DNA of 64,000 nt from Chryseobacterium indoltheticum. Lineage in GTDB: Bacteria; Bacteroidota; Bacteroidia; Flavobacteriales; Weeksellaceae. The notes beneath the pieces were generated by a model. That model saw only the letters and a program-made list of their open reading frames with translations, had not been told where the DNA came from and did not search any database. This document shows, in pieces, positions 17,623 through 24,415 of the stretch. The translations under genes were made by a program, and so were the position numbers. Position 1 is the first letter of the stretch; every line of letters begins with the position of its first letter. The stretch spans positions 3,658,001 to 3,722,000 of the forward strand of contig NZ_CP033929.1 of assembly GCF_003815915.1 (NCBI RefSeq), in the 5' to 3' direction.

Positions 17623-17689
17623 TTTCCAAGCAAACATATTGTTGATTTGGTGTGAAAATTTCATTCTAAAAATTTAAATTCAATTGATT

Positions 17690-18199
17690 ATGAAGGCATT
17701 AAAAACTATTATATTACTATTTACAGTTTTAATTACGAATACTTTTTCAGCACAACAAAAAGACAATTGTCGTTACATCAAAACGCCGACAGGTTATCTG
17801 ATGGTATTGCGACAAGGTGATGACGTAATTTCCAATATTGAAAATCTGGCGAAAACAGAAAATATTTCGTCTGCAAGCTTCACGGGAATTGGCTTTGCAT
17901 CAGAAGTAACTTTTGGATTTTATGATTTTAATGCTAAAAAATTTAATCCTAAAACATTCAGTAAAGTGGAAATGGGAAATTTGACGGGTTCAATCGCATG
18001 GAACGAAAAAGGTCCGTCAATTCACGTTCACGGTGTAGCGACTGATGATCAATTCAATGCTTTTGGCGGACACATTTTGTCTCTGCATGTCGGAACAGGT
18101 TCTATGGAAGTGTATGTAACTTTGAATGATCAAAAATTAGATCGAAAAATCGAACAGCCTTTAAATGCAAATGTTCTGCAGCTCAATTGCAAACAGTAA
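17690..18199 (+). CDS. exported PPC/DUF296 domain protein
   Basis: I take the ATG at 17690 rather than an upstream TTG two codons earlier. The protein of about 169 residues has a signal peptide (MKALKTIILLFTVLITNTFSAQ) followed by a PPC/DUF296 domain. Markers are GYLMVLRQGDDVISNIENLA, SFTGIGFASEVTFGFYD and the metal-binding-type stretch SIHVHGVATDDQFNAFGGH. Most relatives are cytoplasmic or, in plants, joined to AT-hooks, so an exported copy is unusual. It follows the aldo/keto reductase on the same strand and ends at a strong terminator. Confidence 0.8.
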   Translation: MKALKTIILLFTVLITNTFSAQQKDNCRYIKTPTGYLMVLRQGDDVISNIENLAKTENISSASFTGIGFASEVTFGFYDFNAKKFNPKTFSKVEMGNLTGSIAWNEKGPSIHVHGVATDDQFNAFGGHILSLHVGTGSMEVYVTLNDQKLDRKIEQPLNANVLQLNCKQ

Positions 18200-18217
18200 A
18201 ATTAATTCCTTCAAAGG

Positions 18218-18252
18218 AAAATCGCTTCTCAATAATTGGGAAGCGATTTTTA
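18218..18252 (+). terminator. terminator between converging genes
   Basis: The stem AAAATCGCTTC/GAAGCGATTTT has arms near 18218-18228 and 18240-18250. The A-rich and T-rich flanks allow it to work for both the PPC gene (plus) and the AhpD-like gene (minus). Confidence 0.85.
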
Positions 18253-18278
18253 TTAGTTATTTTAAATAAATCTAAAAT

Positions 18279-18722
18279 TTACTTTGCAATCGGCAAATGG
18301 GTAGAAATTGCAATTCTGTTCCAAGCATTTATGGTGACAATTGCCATAATAATTTGAGGAATCTGAGCTTCATCAAACAATTGTTTAGCTTTATAATACG
18401 TTTCTTCAGTCAGACCTTTTTGGCTGATCAAAGTAATTTCTTCCGTCATTGCCAAAAGCACTTGTTCCTCTTCTGTATAAAGTTCCAACGCTTCTCTCCA
18501 TGCGTTTAGAAGATAAATTCTTTGAGGAGTTTCACCATATTTCATTGCGTCTTTTGTATGCATATCCAGACAGAAAGCACATCCGTTGATTTGCGACGCT
18601 CTGATCTTGATCAATTCTTTCTGAATATGGTTTAAAGAAATGGTTTGAAGATATCCTTCCAATCCCATCATTGCTTTGTAAGCGGCAGCATCTGCAGTTG
18701 CCATGTTGATTCTTGCACTCAT
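18279..18722 (-). CDS. carboxymuconolactone decarboxylase family (AhpD-like) protein
   Basis: A 147-residue helical protein with the alkylhydroperoxidase AhpD core. The conserved stretch IKIRASQINGCAFCLDMHTKDA contains the redox Cys-x-x-Cys and the downstream His. It probably acts as a thiol peroxidase-type antioxidant. It lies 5 bases after the DoxX gene on the same strand, a common pairing, so the two should share a transcript. Confidence 0.9.
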   Translation of the reverse strand: MSARINMATADAAAYKAMMGLEGYLQTISLNHIQKELIKIRASQINGCAFCLDMHTKDAMKYGETPQRIYLLNAWREALELYTEEEQVLLAMTEEITLISQKGLTEETYYKAKQLFDEAQIPQIIMAIVTINAWNRIAISTHLPIAK

Positions 18723-18727
18723 AACGT

Positions 18728-19159
18728 TTATGATTTTTTAGTTAATGTATCTAATGAAAAATAAAATTCTTTTTGTGTTGCCAATAAAAAAGCCGCCGCG
18801 CTTCCTACCCAAACCGAATAATCTAAAGGTGCTTTTATTCCTAAAGCAATGGCCATTGATAAAGCGAAAACAAGCAGTAAAAATCCGGATCCGTAAGCTG
18901 CTATTTTTGTTTTAAACCCTAAAATCAACATCAATGGAAAAAGTATTTCAAAAAATGTAGCGGCATAAGCAGAAAATGTGCTTAACATTTCGGGTAGAAA
19001 AAACGTCAATTGTTGGGTATACTTTTCAAAGTTTTCCCAGTTTCCCCAAGCTGAGTTGTCACCCCACAAACCGAATCTGTCTGCCACTGCAGAAAGCATC
19101 GTCATCGAAATCGCTAACCTTAAAAATAACTGTGGAAATATGGAATCTTTGCCTGTCAT
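18728..19159 (-). CDS. DoxX family membrane protein
   Basis: A 143-residue protein with four hydrophobic segments, as in DoxX/DoxD-like membrane proteins. Markers are the opening LFLRLAISMTMLSAVADRFG, the middle helix FFEILFPLMLILGF and a C-terminal helix around LDYSVWVGSAAAFLLA. Members are often tied to redox stress or quinone chemistry, but the activity here is unknown. It is directly upstream of the AhpD-like gene and downstream of a Crp-type regulator, which may control both. Confidence 0.88.
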   Translation of the reverse strand: MTGKDSIFPQLFLRLAISMTMLSAVADRFGLWGDNSAWGNWENFEKYTQQLTFFLPEMLSTFSAYAATFFEILFPLMLILGFKTKIAAYGSGFLLLVFALSMAIALGIKAPLDYSVWVGSAAAFLLATQKEFYFSLDTLTKKS

Positions 19160-19222
19160 TGCATTTGTTTTTATGAACAGGACAAAGTTGCGAATTAGGA
19201 ATTGTAAAAATCTTAAACTGGT

Positions 19223-19795
19223 TTAAGAACGTAATTTTGCTCTTATTTCACTTAAATATTCCGGGGTAAAACCTAAAAAAGAAGCCAGTAAATATTGTGG
19301 AATTCTTTGGATAAACCAAGGATACAGAGTGCTGAAATGCACATAATATTCTTCCTTCGTCATCTCATAAATATAGCGAATTCTTTTTTCGGCAGCTGCA
19401 TAAGCGGTTTGGTAAACCATTCTAAAATAACGTTCCATCACCGGATGTTTTTGAAGCAACAGTTCCTGAGATTGGAAATCAATCGCTAAAATCGTAGAAT
19501 GCTCAACAGACTGAATATTAAAATCTGTTTTCACTTGTTTTTCAAAAGCAAAAGTATCAGAAATCCACCAGTTTTCGATGGCAAATTCTGTGGTTTGTTC
19601 CACCCCTTTTTCATTCACGAAAAATTTTCTCAGACAGCCTTTTAAAACAAAATATTTGAATTTGCAAAGATCACCTTCAAGCATCAAATTCTCTTTCTTC
19701 TTCACTTCCAAAACCTGAAAGAAAGAAAATATCGAAGTAAATTCTTCATCACTGATTGTAATAAATTTATCTAAATGTGCTTTGAAAGTTTCCAT
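19223..19795 (-). CDS. Crp/Fnr family transcriptional regulator
   Basis: A 190-residue protein with a cyclic-nucleotide-binding-like beta-barrel (KKKENLMLEGDLCKFKYFVLKG, FAIENWWISDTFAFEK) and a C-terminal winged helix-turn-helix (RIPQYLLASFLGFTPEYLSEIR). The YLLASFLGFTPEYLS recognition region is typical of the many short Bacteroidetes Crp-like proteins. There is no Cys cluster for an iron-sulfur centre. It probably regulates the adjacent doxX-ahpD-like pair, the divergent DUF1304 gene, or both. Confidence 0.9.
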   Translation of the reverse strand: METFKAHLDKFITISDEEFTSIFSFFQVLEVKKKENLMLEGDLCKFKYFVLKGCLRKFFVNEKGVEQTTEFAIENWWISDTFAFEKQVKTDFNIQSVEHSTILAIDFQSQELLLQKHPVMERYFRMVYQTAYAAAEKRIRYIYEMTKEEYYVHFSTLYPWFIQRIPQYLLASFLGFTPEYLSEIRAKLRS

Positions 19796-19812
19796 TTTTG
19801 AAATTATGTAAC

Positions 19813-19843
19813 CAAACTTAACTTTATTTTTTTAGTTTTACAA
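19813..19843 (-). promoter_or_regulatory. promoter of the Crp/Fnr gene
   Basis: On the minus strand: TTG (19841-19843), 20 bases, TAAGTTTG (19813-19820), which fits the Bacteroidetes promoter consensus. The -7 element is 17 bases before the start codon. Confidence 0.6.
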
Positions 19844-19859
19844 TAACAAACAATAAATC

Positions 19860-20225
19860 ATGGAAATCGTTGCCAAAATCTTAATCGCAGTTGTCGCATT
19901 AGAACACCTTTACATTCTTTGGATGGAAATGTTTGCATGGGAAACCAAAGGGAAAGAAGTTTTCAAAGCAGCTTTACCACCCGAAATGTTTAAACCCACA
20001 AAAGGGTTGGCCGCCAATCAGGGATTGTACAACGGGTTTTTGGCAGCAGGATTGATCTGGTCTTTTTTTATAGAAGATGAAAAATGGCAAACCAATATTG
20101 CATTATTTTTCTTGAGCTGTGTAGCGATTGCAGGAATTTACGGCGCCATTTCAGCAACAAAGAAGATTTTTTTCGTTCAGGCTTTGCCGGCAATTTTGGC
20201 GATTGTTGCTGTGCTTTTGAAATAA
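19860..20225 (+). CDS. DUF1304 family membrane protein
   Basis: A 121-residue protein with four hydrophobic segments. The N-terminal helix reads IAVVALEHLYILWMEMFAW and the middle has the conserved NQGLYNGFLAAGLIWSFF. These are hallmarks of DUF1304 membrane proteins, whose function is unknown. It is divergent from the Crp-type regulator across a 64-base spacer, so it may be a target of that regulator. No downstream partner gene is close. Confidence 0.88.
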   Translation: MEIVAKILIAVVALEHLYILWMEMFAWETKGKEVFKAALPPEMFKPTKGLAANQGLYNGFLAAGLIWSFFIEDEKWQTNIALFFLSCVAIAGIYGAISATKKIFFVQALPAILAIVAVLLK

Positions 20226-20721
20226 TTTAGTTCAAAAATACTTATTATTGAGAACACAATTTTTTCTATCATTTATTTTTAAATTCACTTTTTTAAGCAA
20301 AAAATAAAAAAAAAAAAAAAACAATCACCTATAATTCAATACATTACATCCTTAAATTTCGTTTAAATATAAAATCCGTAAATTTGCACCGTCATAAGAA
20401 ATTGATGTACAGCTTTTTTTATGCTTTTAGCATGATTATAAATTAAAGTTGTTCTGGCAAATATCTTTAATTATCGTGATGATAATTATTCTTTGATTCA
20501 ATTTAAAAAAGATTGATTTCTTTTTTTGACGTAATACATTCTTTGTCAAAATAAAACCTTTTGAAACAGTTAACATAATCACAAAGTGGATATGTTTTTG
20601 TATATATTTTGTGATTCAATGTGATTATAAAAATTTATACTAAACATTTTGCTTGTATGTACATTCATTAAAGCAGCATTGTTTCAATTTCTTATTTCAA
20701 ATACATTAACAAACTCTGAAT
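20226..20721 (+). promoter_or_regulatory. long leader upstream of the betaine transporter operon
   Basis: About 500 bases without a gene. A run of 16 A lies at 20306-20321. TAAATTTG (20379-20386) fits a -7 element, with only TTT rather than TTG at the expected upstream place, and would leave a leader of about 330 bases. In that leader are a small hairpin AATTATC/GATAATT (20469-20475, 20481-20487) and a perfect 9-base inverted repeat AATCACAAA/TTTGTGATT (20577-20585, 20608-20616). Either could be a regulator site or RNA structure for osmotic control. Confidence 0.45.
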
Positions 20722-21972
20722 ATGGATACAATTGATACTAATCGAAAAGTAAAACTTAAAGTTGAAGATCTCACGATCATTTTCGGAAAAAATAAAGAAA
20801 AGGCGCTAGAACTTCTGGATAAAGGTTTTTCTAAAAAAGAGATTCTTGAAAAAACAGGATGCACCGTTGGAATCAACAAAGCCAGCTTCGAAATCTATGA
20901 AGGTGAATTTTTTGTCATTATGGGACTTTCAGGAAGTGGAAAATCAACTTTACTGCGTTGTCTGAACAGACTGAATGAACCGACTGCAGGAAAAGTATAT
21001 ATCAATAACGATAATATTACCGATAAAAACAACAAAGATCTTCTTGAAGTAAGAAGAACGGAAATGAGTATGGTGTTTCAGAAATTCGGATTACTACCTC
21101 ATCATACTGTTTTAAGCAATGCTGCTTTCGGACTTGAAATACGGGGAGAAAGCAAAGCCATTCGTGAAGAAAAAGCGCAAAAAGCATTAGACATTGTAGG
21201 TTTAAATGGTTTCGAAAATCAATTACCTTCACAGTTATCCGGAGGTATGCAGCAAAGAGTCGGCTTAGCAAGAGCTCTAGCAAACAATCCCGAAGTTTTG
21301 TTGATGGACGAAGCTTTCTCAGCTCTCGATCCGTTGATAAAATCTGAAATGCAGGATCAGCTGCTAGAATTACAGGAAACTTTACAGAAAACTATCGTCT
21401 TTATTACTCACGATTTGGATGAAGCCATTAAAATCGGAGACCGAATTGTCATTATGAAAGACGGTGTCATCGAACAAATAGGAACTGCAGAAGACATCTT
21501 AACCAATCCGGCGAGCGATTATGTGAAAGCTTTTGTAGAAAAAGTTGACCGTAAAACGATTATTACAGCGAAATCTTTAATGTTCGATAAGCCAACTGTT
21601 GTTCGTTTCAGAAAAGATGGTCCCGAAGGTGCTCTTAGAAAAATGAGAACGACAGGTCTGGAAAATTTACCAGTTGTAGATTTTCAAAATAAATTTCTGG
21701 GTTTTGTAACGCTTAGTGATATTGTTCAAATCGCAAAGAAAAAAGAACCAACTGTTGAATCTGTGATTAATAGTAATGTTCCGTCGGTATATCCGGAAGC
21801 CACCGTCGAAGAAATGCTGCCTTTGATTTCGGGAAGCAAATCAGCAATTGCTGTGGTTGATGAAACCAATAAATTTTTAGGCCTTGTCACTCAATTGTCA
21901 CTCATTATCGAGGCTACCAAGTTTAATGAAGAAGAGATTATAGAATTAAAAGAAATCGCAAACAACCAATAA
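20722..21972 (+). CDS. proV: glycine betaine/proline betaine ABC transporter ATPase ProV
   Basis: A 416-residue ATPase energising uptake of compatible solutes. An N-terminal helical segment specific to the ProV/OpuAA family (NKEKALELLDKGFSKKEILEKTG) precedes the ABC domain. Walker A GLSGSGKST is at 68-76, signature LSGGMQQRVGLARALA near 174, and Walker B VLLMDEAFSALDP follows. Residues from about 285 form two CBS domains (LPVVDFQNKFLGFVTLSDIVQ and AIAVVDETNKFLGLVTQ), which sense ionic strength or nucleotides in relatives. It is the first gene of a three-gene operon, with proW one base downstream. Confidence 0.95.
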   Translation: MDTIDTNRKVKLKVEDLTIIFGKNKEKALELLDKGFSKKEILEKTGCTVGINKASFEIYEGEFFVIMGLSGSGKSTLLRCLNRLNEPTAGKVYINNDNITDKNNKDLLEVRRTEMSMVFQKFGLLPHHTVLSNAAFGLEIRGESKAIREEKAQKALDIVGLNGFENQLPSQLSGGMQQRVGLARALANNPEVLLMDEAFSALDPLIKSEMQDQLLELQETLQKTIVFITHDLDEAIKIGDRIVIMKDGVIEQIGTAEDILTNPASDYVKAFVEKVDRKTIITAKSLMFDKPTVVRFRKDGPEGALRKMRTTGLENLPVVDFQNKFLGFVTLSDIVQIAKKKEPTVESVINSNVPSVYPEATVEEMLPLISGSKSAIAVVDETNKFLGLVTQLSLIIEATKFNEEEIIELKEIANNQ

Positions 21973-21973
21973 G

Positions 21974-22807
21974 ATGAATAAAACTATAGATATTGGCCAA
22001 TATGTAGAAACCGCTATCAATTGGCTTACAGATAACGCAAAACCTGTATTTGATGTCATAAAAAATGTCGGTAACTCTTCAATCTTAGGAATTGAATGGG
22101 CTTTAGTCAACACGCCTTTTTACATCATCATTCTACTTTTCACATTATTAGCTTTATGGAAAGCAGGAAAAGGAACCGCAATTATGACGGCAGCCGGACT
22201 TACTTTAATATTTTTGATGGGATTCTGGAAAGAAACCATGGAAACATTAGCACTTATTTTTGTTGCAACACTTACCGCATTAATTCTGTCTGTCCCACTC
22301 GGAATATGGGCGGCAAAAAATCAATTTGCGGCAAAAATTATTCGTCCGTTATTAGATTTAATGCAGACCATGCCTGCTTTTGTTTACTTAATTCCTGCTG
22401 TATTATTTTTCAGTATCGGTAAAGTTCCTGGTGCATTTGCAACGATTATTTTTGCTATGCCACCTGCAGTACGTTTAACGACTTTGGGAATTGAATCTGT
22501 TCCTAAAGATATCGTAGAAGCAGCCCGAGCTTTCGGAGCCACCAATCGACAGATCTTATTTAAAGTAGAACTTCCTTTGGCAACCAACACTATTTTGGCA
22601 GGAATCAATCAAACTATTTTATTATCATTATCAATGGTTGTAATCGCCGGAATGATTGCGGCAGGCGGTTTGGGTGAAAAAGTTTTGGAAGGAATTAATA
22701 ATCTGGATATCGGTTTAGGATTTGAAAGCGGTTTATCTGTCGTGATTTTAGCCATTATTCTCGACCGGATTACTCAGGGATTTGTAAAGAAAAAAACAGC
22801 AAAATGA
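21974..22807 (+). CDS. proW: glycine betaine ABC transporter permease ProW
   Basis: A 277-residue inner-membrane permease with about six to seven hydrophobic segments. The conserved permease loop that docks on the ATPase is GIESVPKDIVEAARAFGATNRQILFKVELPLA. MQTMPAFVYLIPAVLFFSIGKVPG is typical of ProW/OpuAB. It starts one base after the proV stop, and its end overlaps the start of proX by four bases (ATGA), so translation of the three genes is coupled. Confidence 0.95.
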   Translation: MNKTIDIGQYVETAINWLTDNAKPVFDVIKNVGNSSILGIEWALVNTPFYIIILLFTLLALWKAGKGTAIMTAAGLTLIFLMGFWKETMETLALIFVATLTALILSVPLGIWAAKNQFAAKIIRPLLDLMQTMPAFVYLIPAVLFFSIGKVPGAFATIIFAMPPAVRLTTLGIESVPKDIVEAARAFGATNRQILFKVELPLATNTILAGINQTILLSLSMVVIAGMIAAGGLGEKVLEGINNLDIGLGFESGLSVVILAIILDRITQGFVKKKTAK

Positions 22808-23658
22808 AAAGAATAAATTATTTATTATTAATTACTTCTGTTATTATTTTTGGAATATTTATTTCTTGTAAAAACTTAAAAAATTCCAAATACATCAACA
22901 TCGGAATGGTAGATGGCTGGGCAGAAGATGTTGCAATGACACACGTTGTAAAAGCTATTTTGGATGAAAAGGGATATCATGTTGTGATTCAAAAAGCTTC
23001 CACAGATATGATTCTCGCTTCTATGAATAACGAAGACACAGACCTCTTTCTGGGAGTTTGGCTACCTTACACTCACGCAAATAAAATAGCTAAATTTCCG
23101 GAGCTGATGAACATTGGAACAAATTACGACAACGGAAAAATTGGTTTGGTAGTTCCTGATTATGTACCTATAAATTCTATTGAAGAATTGCCGAAATATG
23201 AGGAGAAATTTAAGCACAGAATCATCGGTATCGAAAAAGGAGCAGGATTAACCTCTGCAACAGACCGAGCTATCGTTGATTACAAATTGAATTATCGACA
23301 GATCAATTCTTCTACAATTGCCATGATTACCGAGCTTCAAAATGCAATAAAACGTAAGGAATGGATTGTTGCAGCAGCATGGCAACCTCACTGGATGTTT
23401 GGTAAAATGAAACTTAAATTTTTAGAAGACCCGAAAAAAACATTTGGAGAAGCAGAAAAAATCAAAACCTACAGCAGAAAAAGCTTTGGAGAAGACCATC
23501 CTGAATTGATAAAATTCTTTTCTAAGATGTATTTTGATGACCAAACCATGACCGATCTTTTGACTAAAATGGAAAACAGCAAAGACAAAGAATCTACGGC
23601 TAAGCAATGGGTGAAGGCTCATCCTACGCTTGTGAATTCCTGGCTGGATAAAAATTGA
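22804..23658 (+). CDS. proX: glycine betaine-binding lipoprotein ProX
   Basis: A 284-residue OpuAC-type substrate-binding protein. The N-terminal hydrophobic segment ends in a lipobox with Cys22 (GIFISC), so it is probably lipid-anchored on the periplasmic side. Trp-containing segments that form the aromatic cage in relatives are visible: MVDGWAEDVAMTHVV, LGVWLPYTHAN and VAAAWQPHWMF. This supports quaternary-amine binding (betaine or similar). It overlaps proW by four bases and ends before a terminator. Confidence 0.93.
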   Translation: MKRINYLLLITSVIIFGIFISCKNLKNSKYINIGMVDGWAEDVAMTHVVKAILDEKGYHVVIQKASTDMILASMNNEDTDLFLGVWLPYTHANKIAKFPELMNIGTNYDNGKIGLVVPDYVPINSIEELPKYEEKFKHRIIGIEKGAGLTSATDRAIVDYKLNYRQINSSTIAMITELQNAIKRKEWIVAAAWQPHWMFGKMKLKFLEDPKKTFGEAEKIKTYSRKSFGEDHPELIKFFSKMYFDDQTMTDLLTKMENSKDKESTAKQWVKAHPTLVNSWLDKN

Positions 23659-23683
23659 TTTTATTCTATTTTCTGTACAGATA

Positions 23684-23715
23684 TAATCTTCAGCTTTTAA
23701 GCTTGGGGATTTTTT
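23684..23715 (+). terminator. terminator after proX
   Basis: AATCTTCAGCTT and AAGCTTGGGGATT can pair through G-U pairs (about 23685-23710) and are followed by six T on the plus strand. It lies between proX and the converging thioredoxin gene. Confidence 0.6.
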
Positions 23716-23729
23716 GTTGATATAAAAGA

Positions 23730-24197
23730 TTACAAAGCTAAAATCTCCAACAATTTCTGTTTCATTTTTTCAGGTTTGAATTGCCCTTCATGATAATAAA
23801 TAAGTTCCTGGTTTTCATTTAAAATAATCCACAACGGATAAACGGGTTGAGTTTGATTTTGAGATAAAGCTAAAGCCAGCTCATGAATTCCAGAGTTCCC
23901 GTTGGGTAAATAGCTGAATTCTTTTCCCTGAAAGTTGATTTTTTCTTTTGTTTTTTCAGCTTCAAAATTGATGAAATAAAAATTATCATTCATCATTTCG
24001 ACCAATTCTTTGTCTTTATTTAAATGAAAAGATTCGATTTTGCAGACCGCACACCAATCGGTATAAATATGAATAATTGTACGTTTTACTTTTTTCTGTT
24101 GCTGAATTTCCCAATCCGAAAAAGTGCCTGTTTTTATCTGTGAAAGACAAAAACTCGGCACTAACATTAAAAATAAAAATATCGTTAGGTTTTTCAT
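23730..24197 (-). CDS. exported thioredoxin-like protein
   Basis: A 155-residue protein with a signal peptide (MKNLTIFLFLMLVPSFCLS) and a thioredoxin-fold domain. The active site is DWCAVCKIESF (Cys-Ala-Val-Cys, about residues 48-51). A C-terminal YPLWIILNENQELIYYHEG strand carries the cis-Pro region. It is probably a periplasmic disulfide reductase or isomerase. It lies on the same strand downstream of the TonB-dependent receptor gene, whose plug region has a Cys-x-x-Cys. A functional link is possible, but a repeat element separates the two genes. Confidence 0.85.
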   Translation of the reverse strand: MKNLTIFLFLMLVPSFCLSQIKTGTFSDWEIQQQKKVKRTIIHIYTDWCAVCKIESFHLNKDKELVEMMNDNFYFINFEAEKTKEKINFQGKEFSYLPNGNSGIHELALALSQNQTQPVYPLWIILNENQELIYYHEGQFKPEKMKQKLLEILAL

Positions 24198-24237
24198 TTA
24201 TCAAATTTTTAACCTTCATTATTTCAGAATTCATTTG

Positions 24238-24394
24238 ACGCAAAGATTTATTTAGGATAGCATATTATTTTAAGAGGCAAAGGCAAAGGCAAATAAATTT
24301 GCTTCGCTAAGCTTGAAAATATAGCTTAATCAAATCACTTGTTGATTCATCTTTGCTCCTTAAATATTTATATCTAAAAAATAAATCTTTGCGT
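24238..24394. repeat. MITE-like element with 16-base terminal inverted repeats
   Basis: ACGCAAAGATTTATTT (24238-24253) and its exact reverse complement (24379-24394) bound a 157-base non-coding unit. A looser match continues inward. Inside is a short direct repeat of AGGCAA (three copies). It fills the gap between the receptor and thioredoxin genes. No target-site duplication is obvious. Confidence 0.6.
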
Positions 24395-24415
24395 TAAAAC
24401 ATATACAGATCAATC

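Noticed and set aside
20306..20321. A16 run as a phase-variable switch for the betaine operon
   Set aside because: It lies upstream of the probable promoter and more than 400 bases from proV, so a change in length would not clearly alter expression.
24238..24394. Riboswitch for the TonB-dependent receptor
   Set aside because: The structured element lies downstream of the receptor gene, and the upstream leader (26489-26535) is too short for a cobalamin-type riboswitch.
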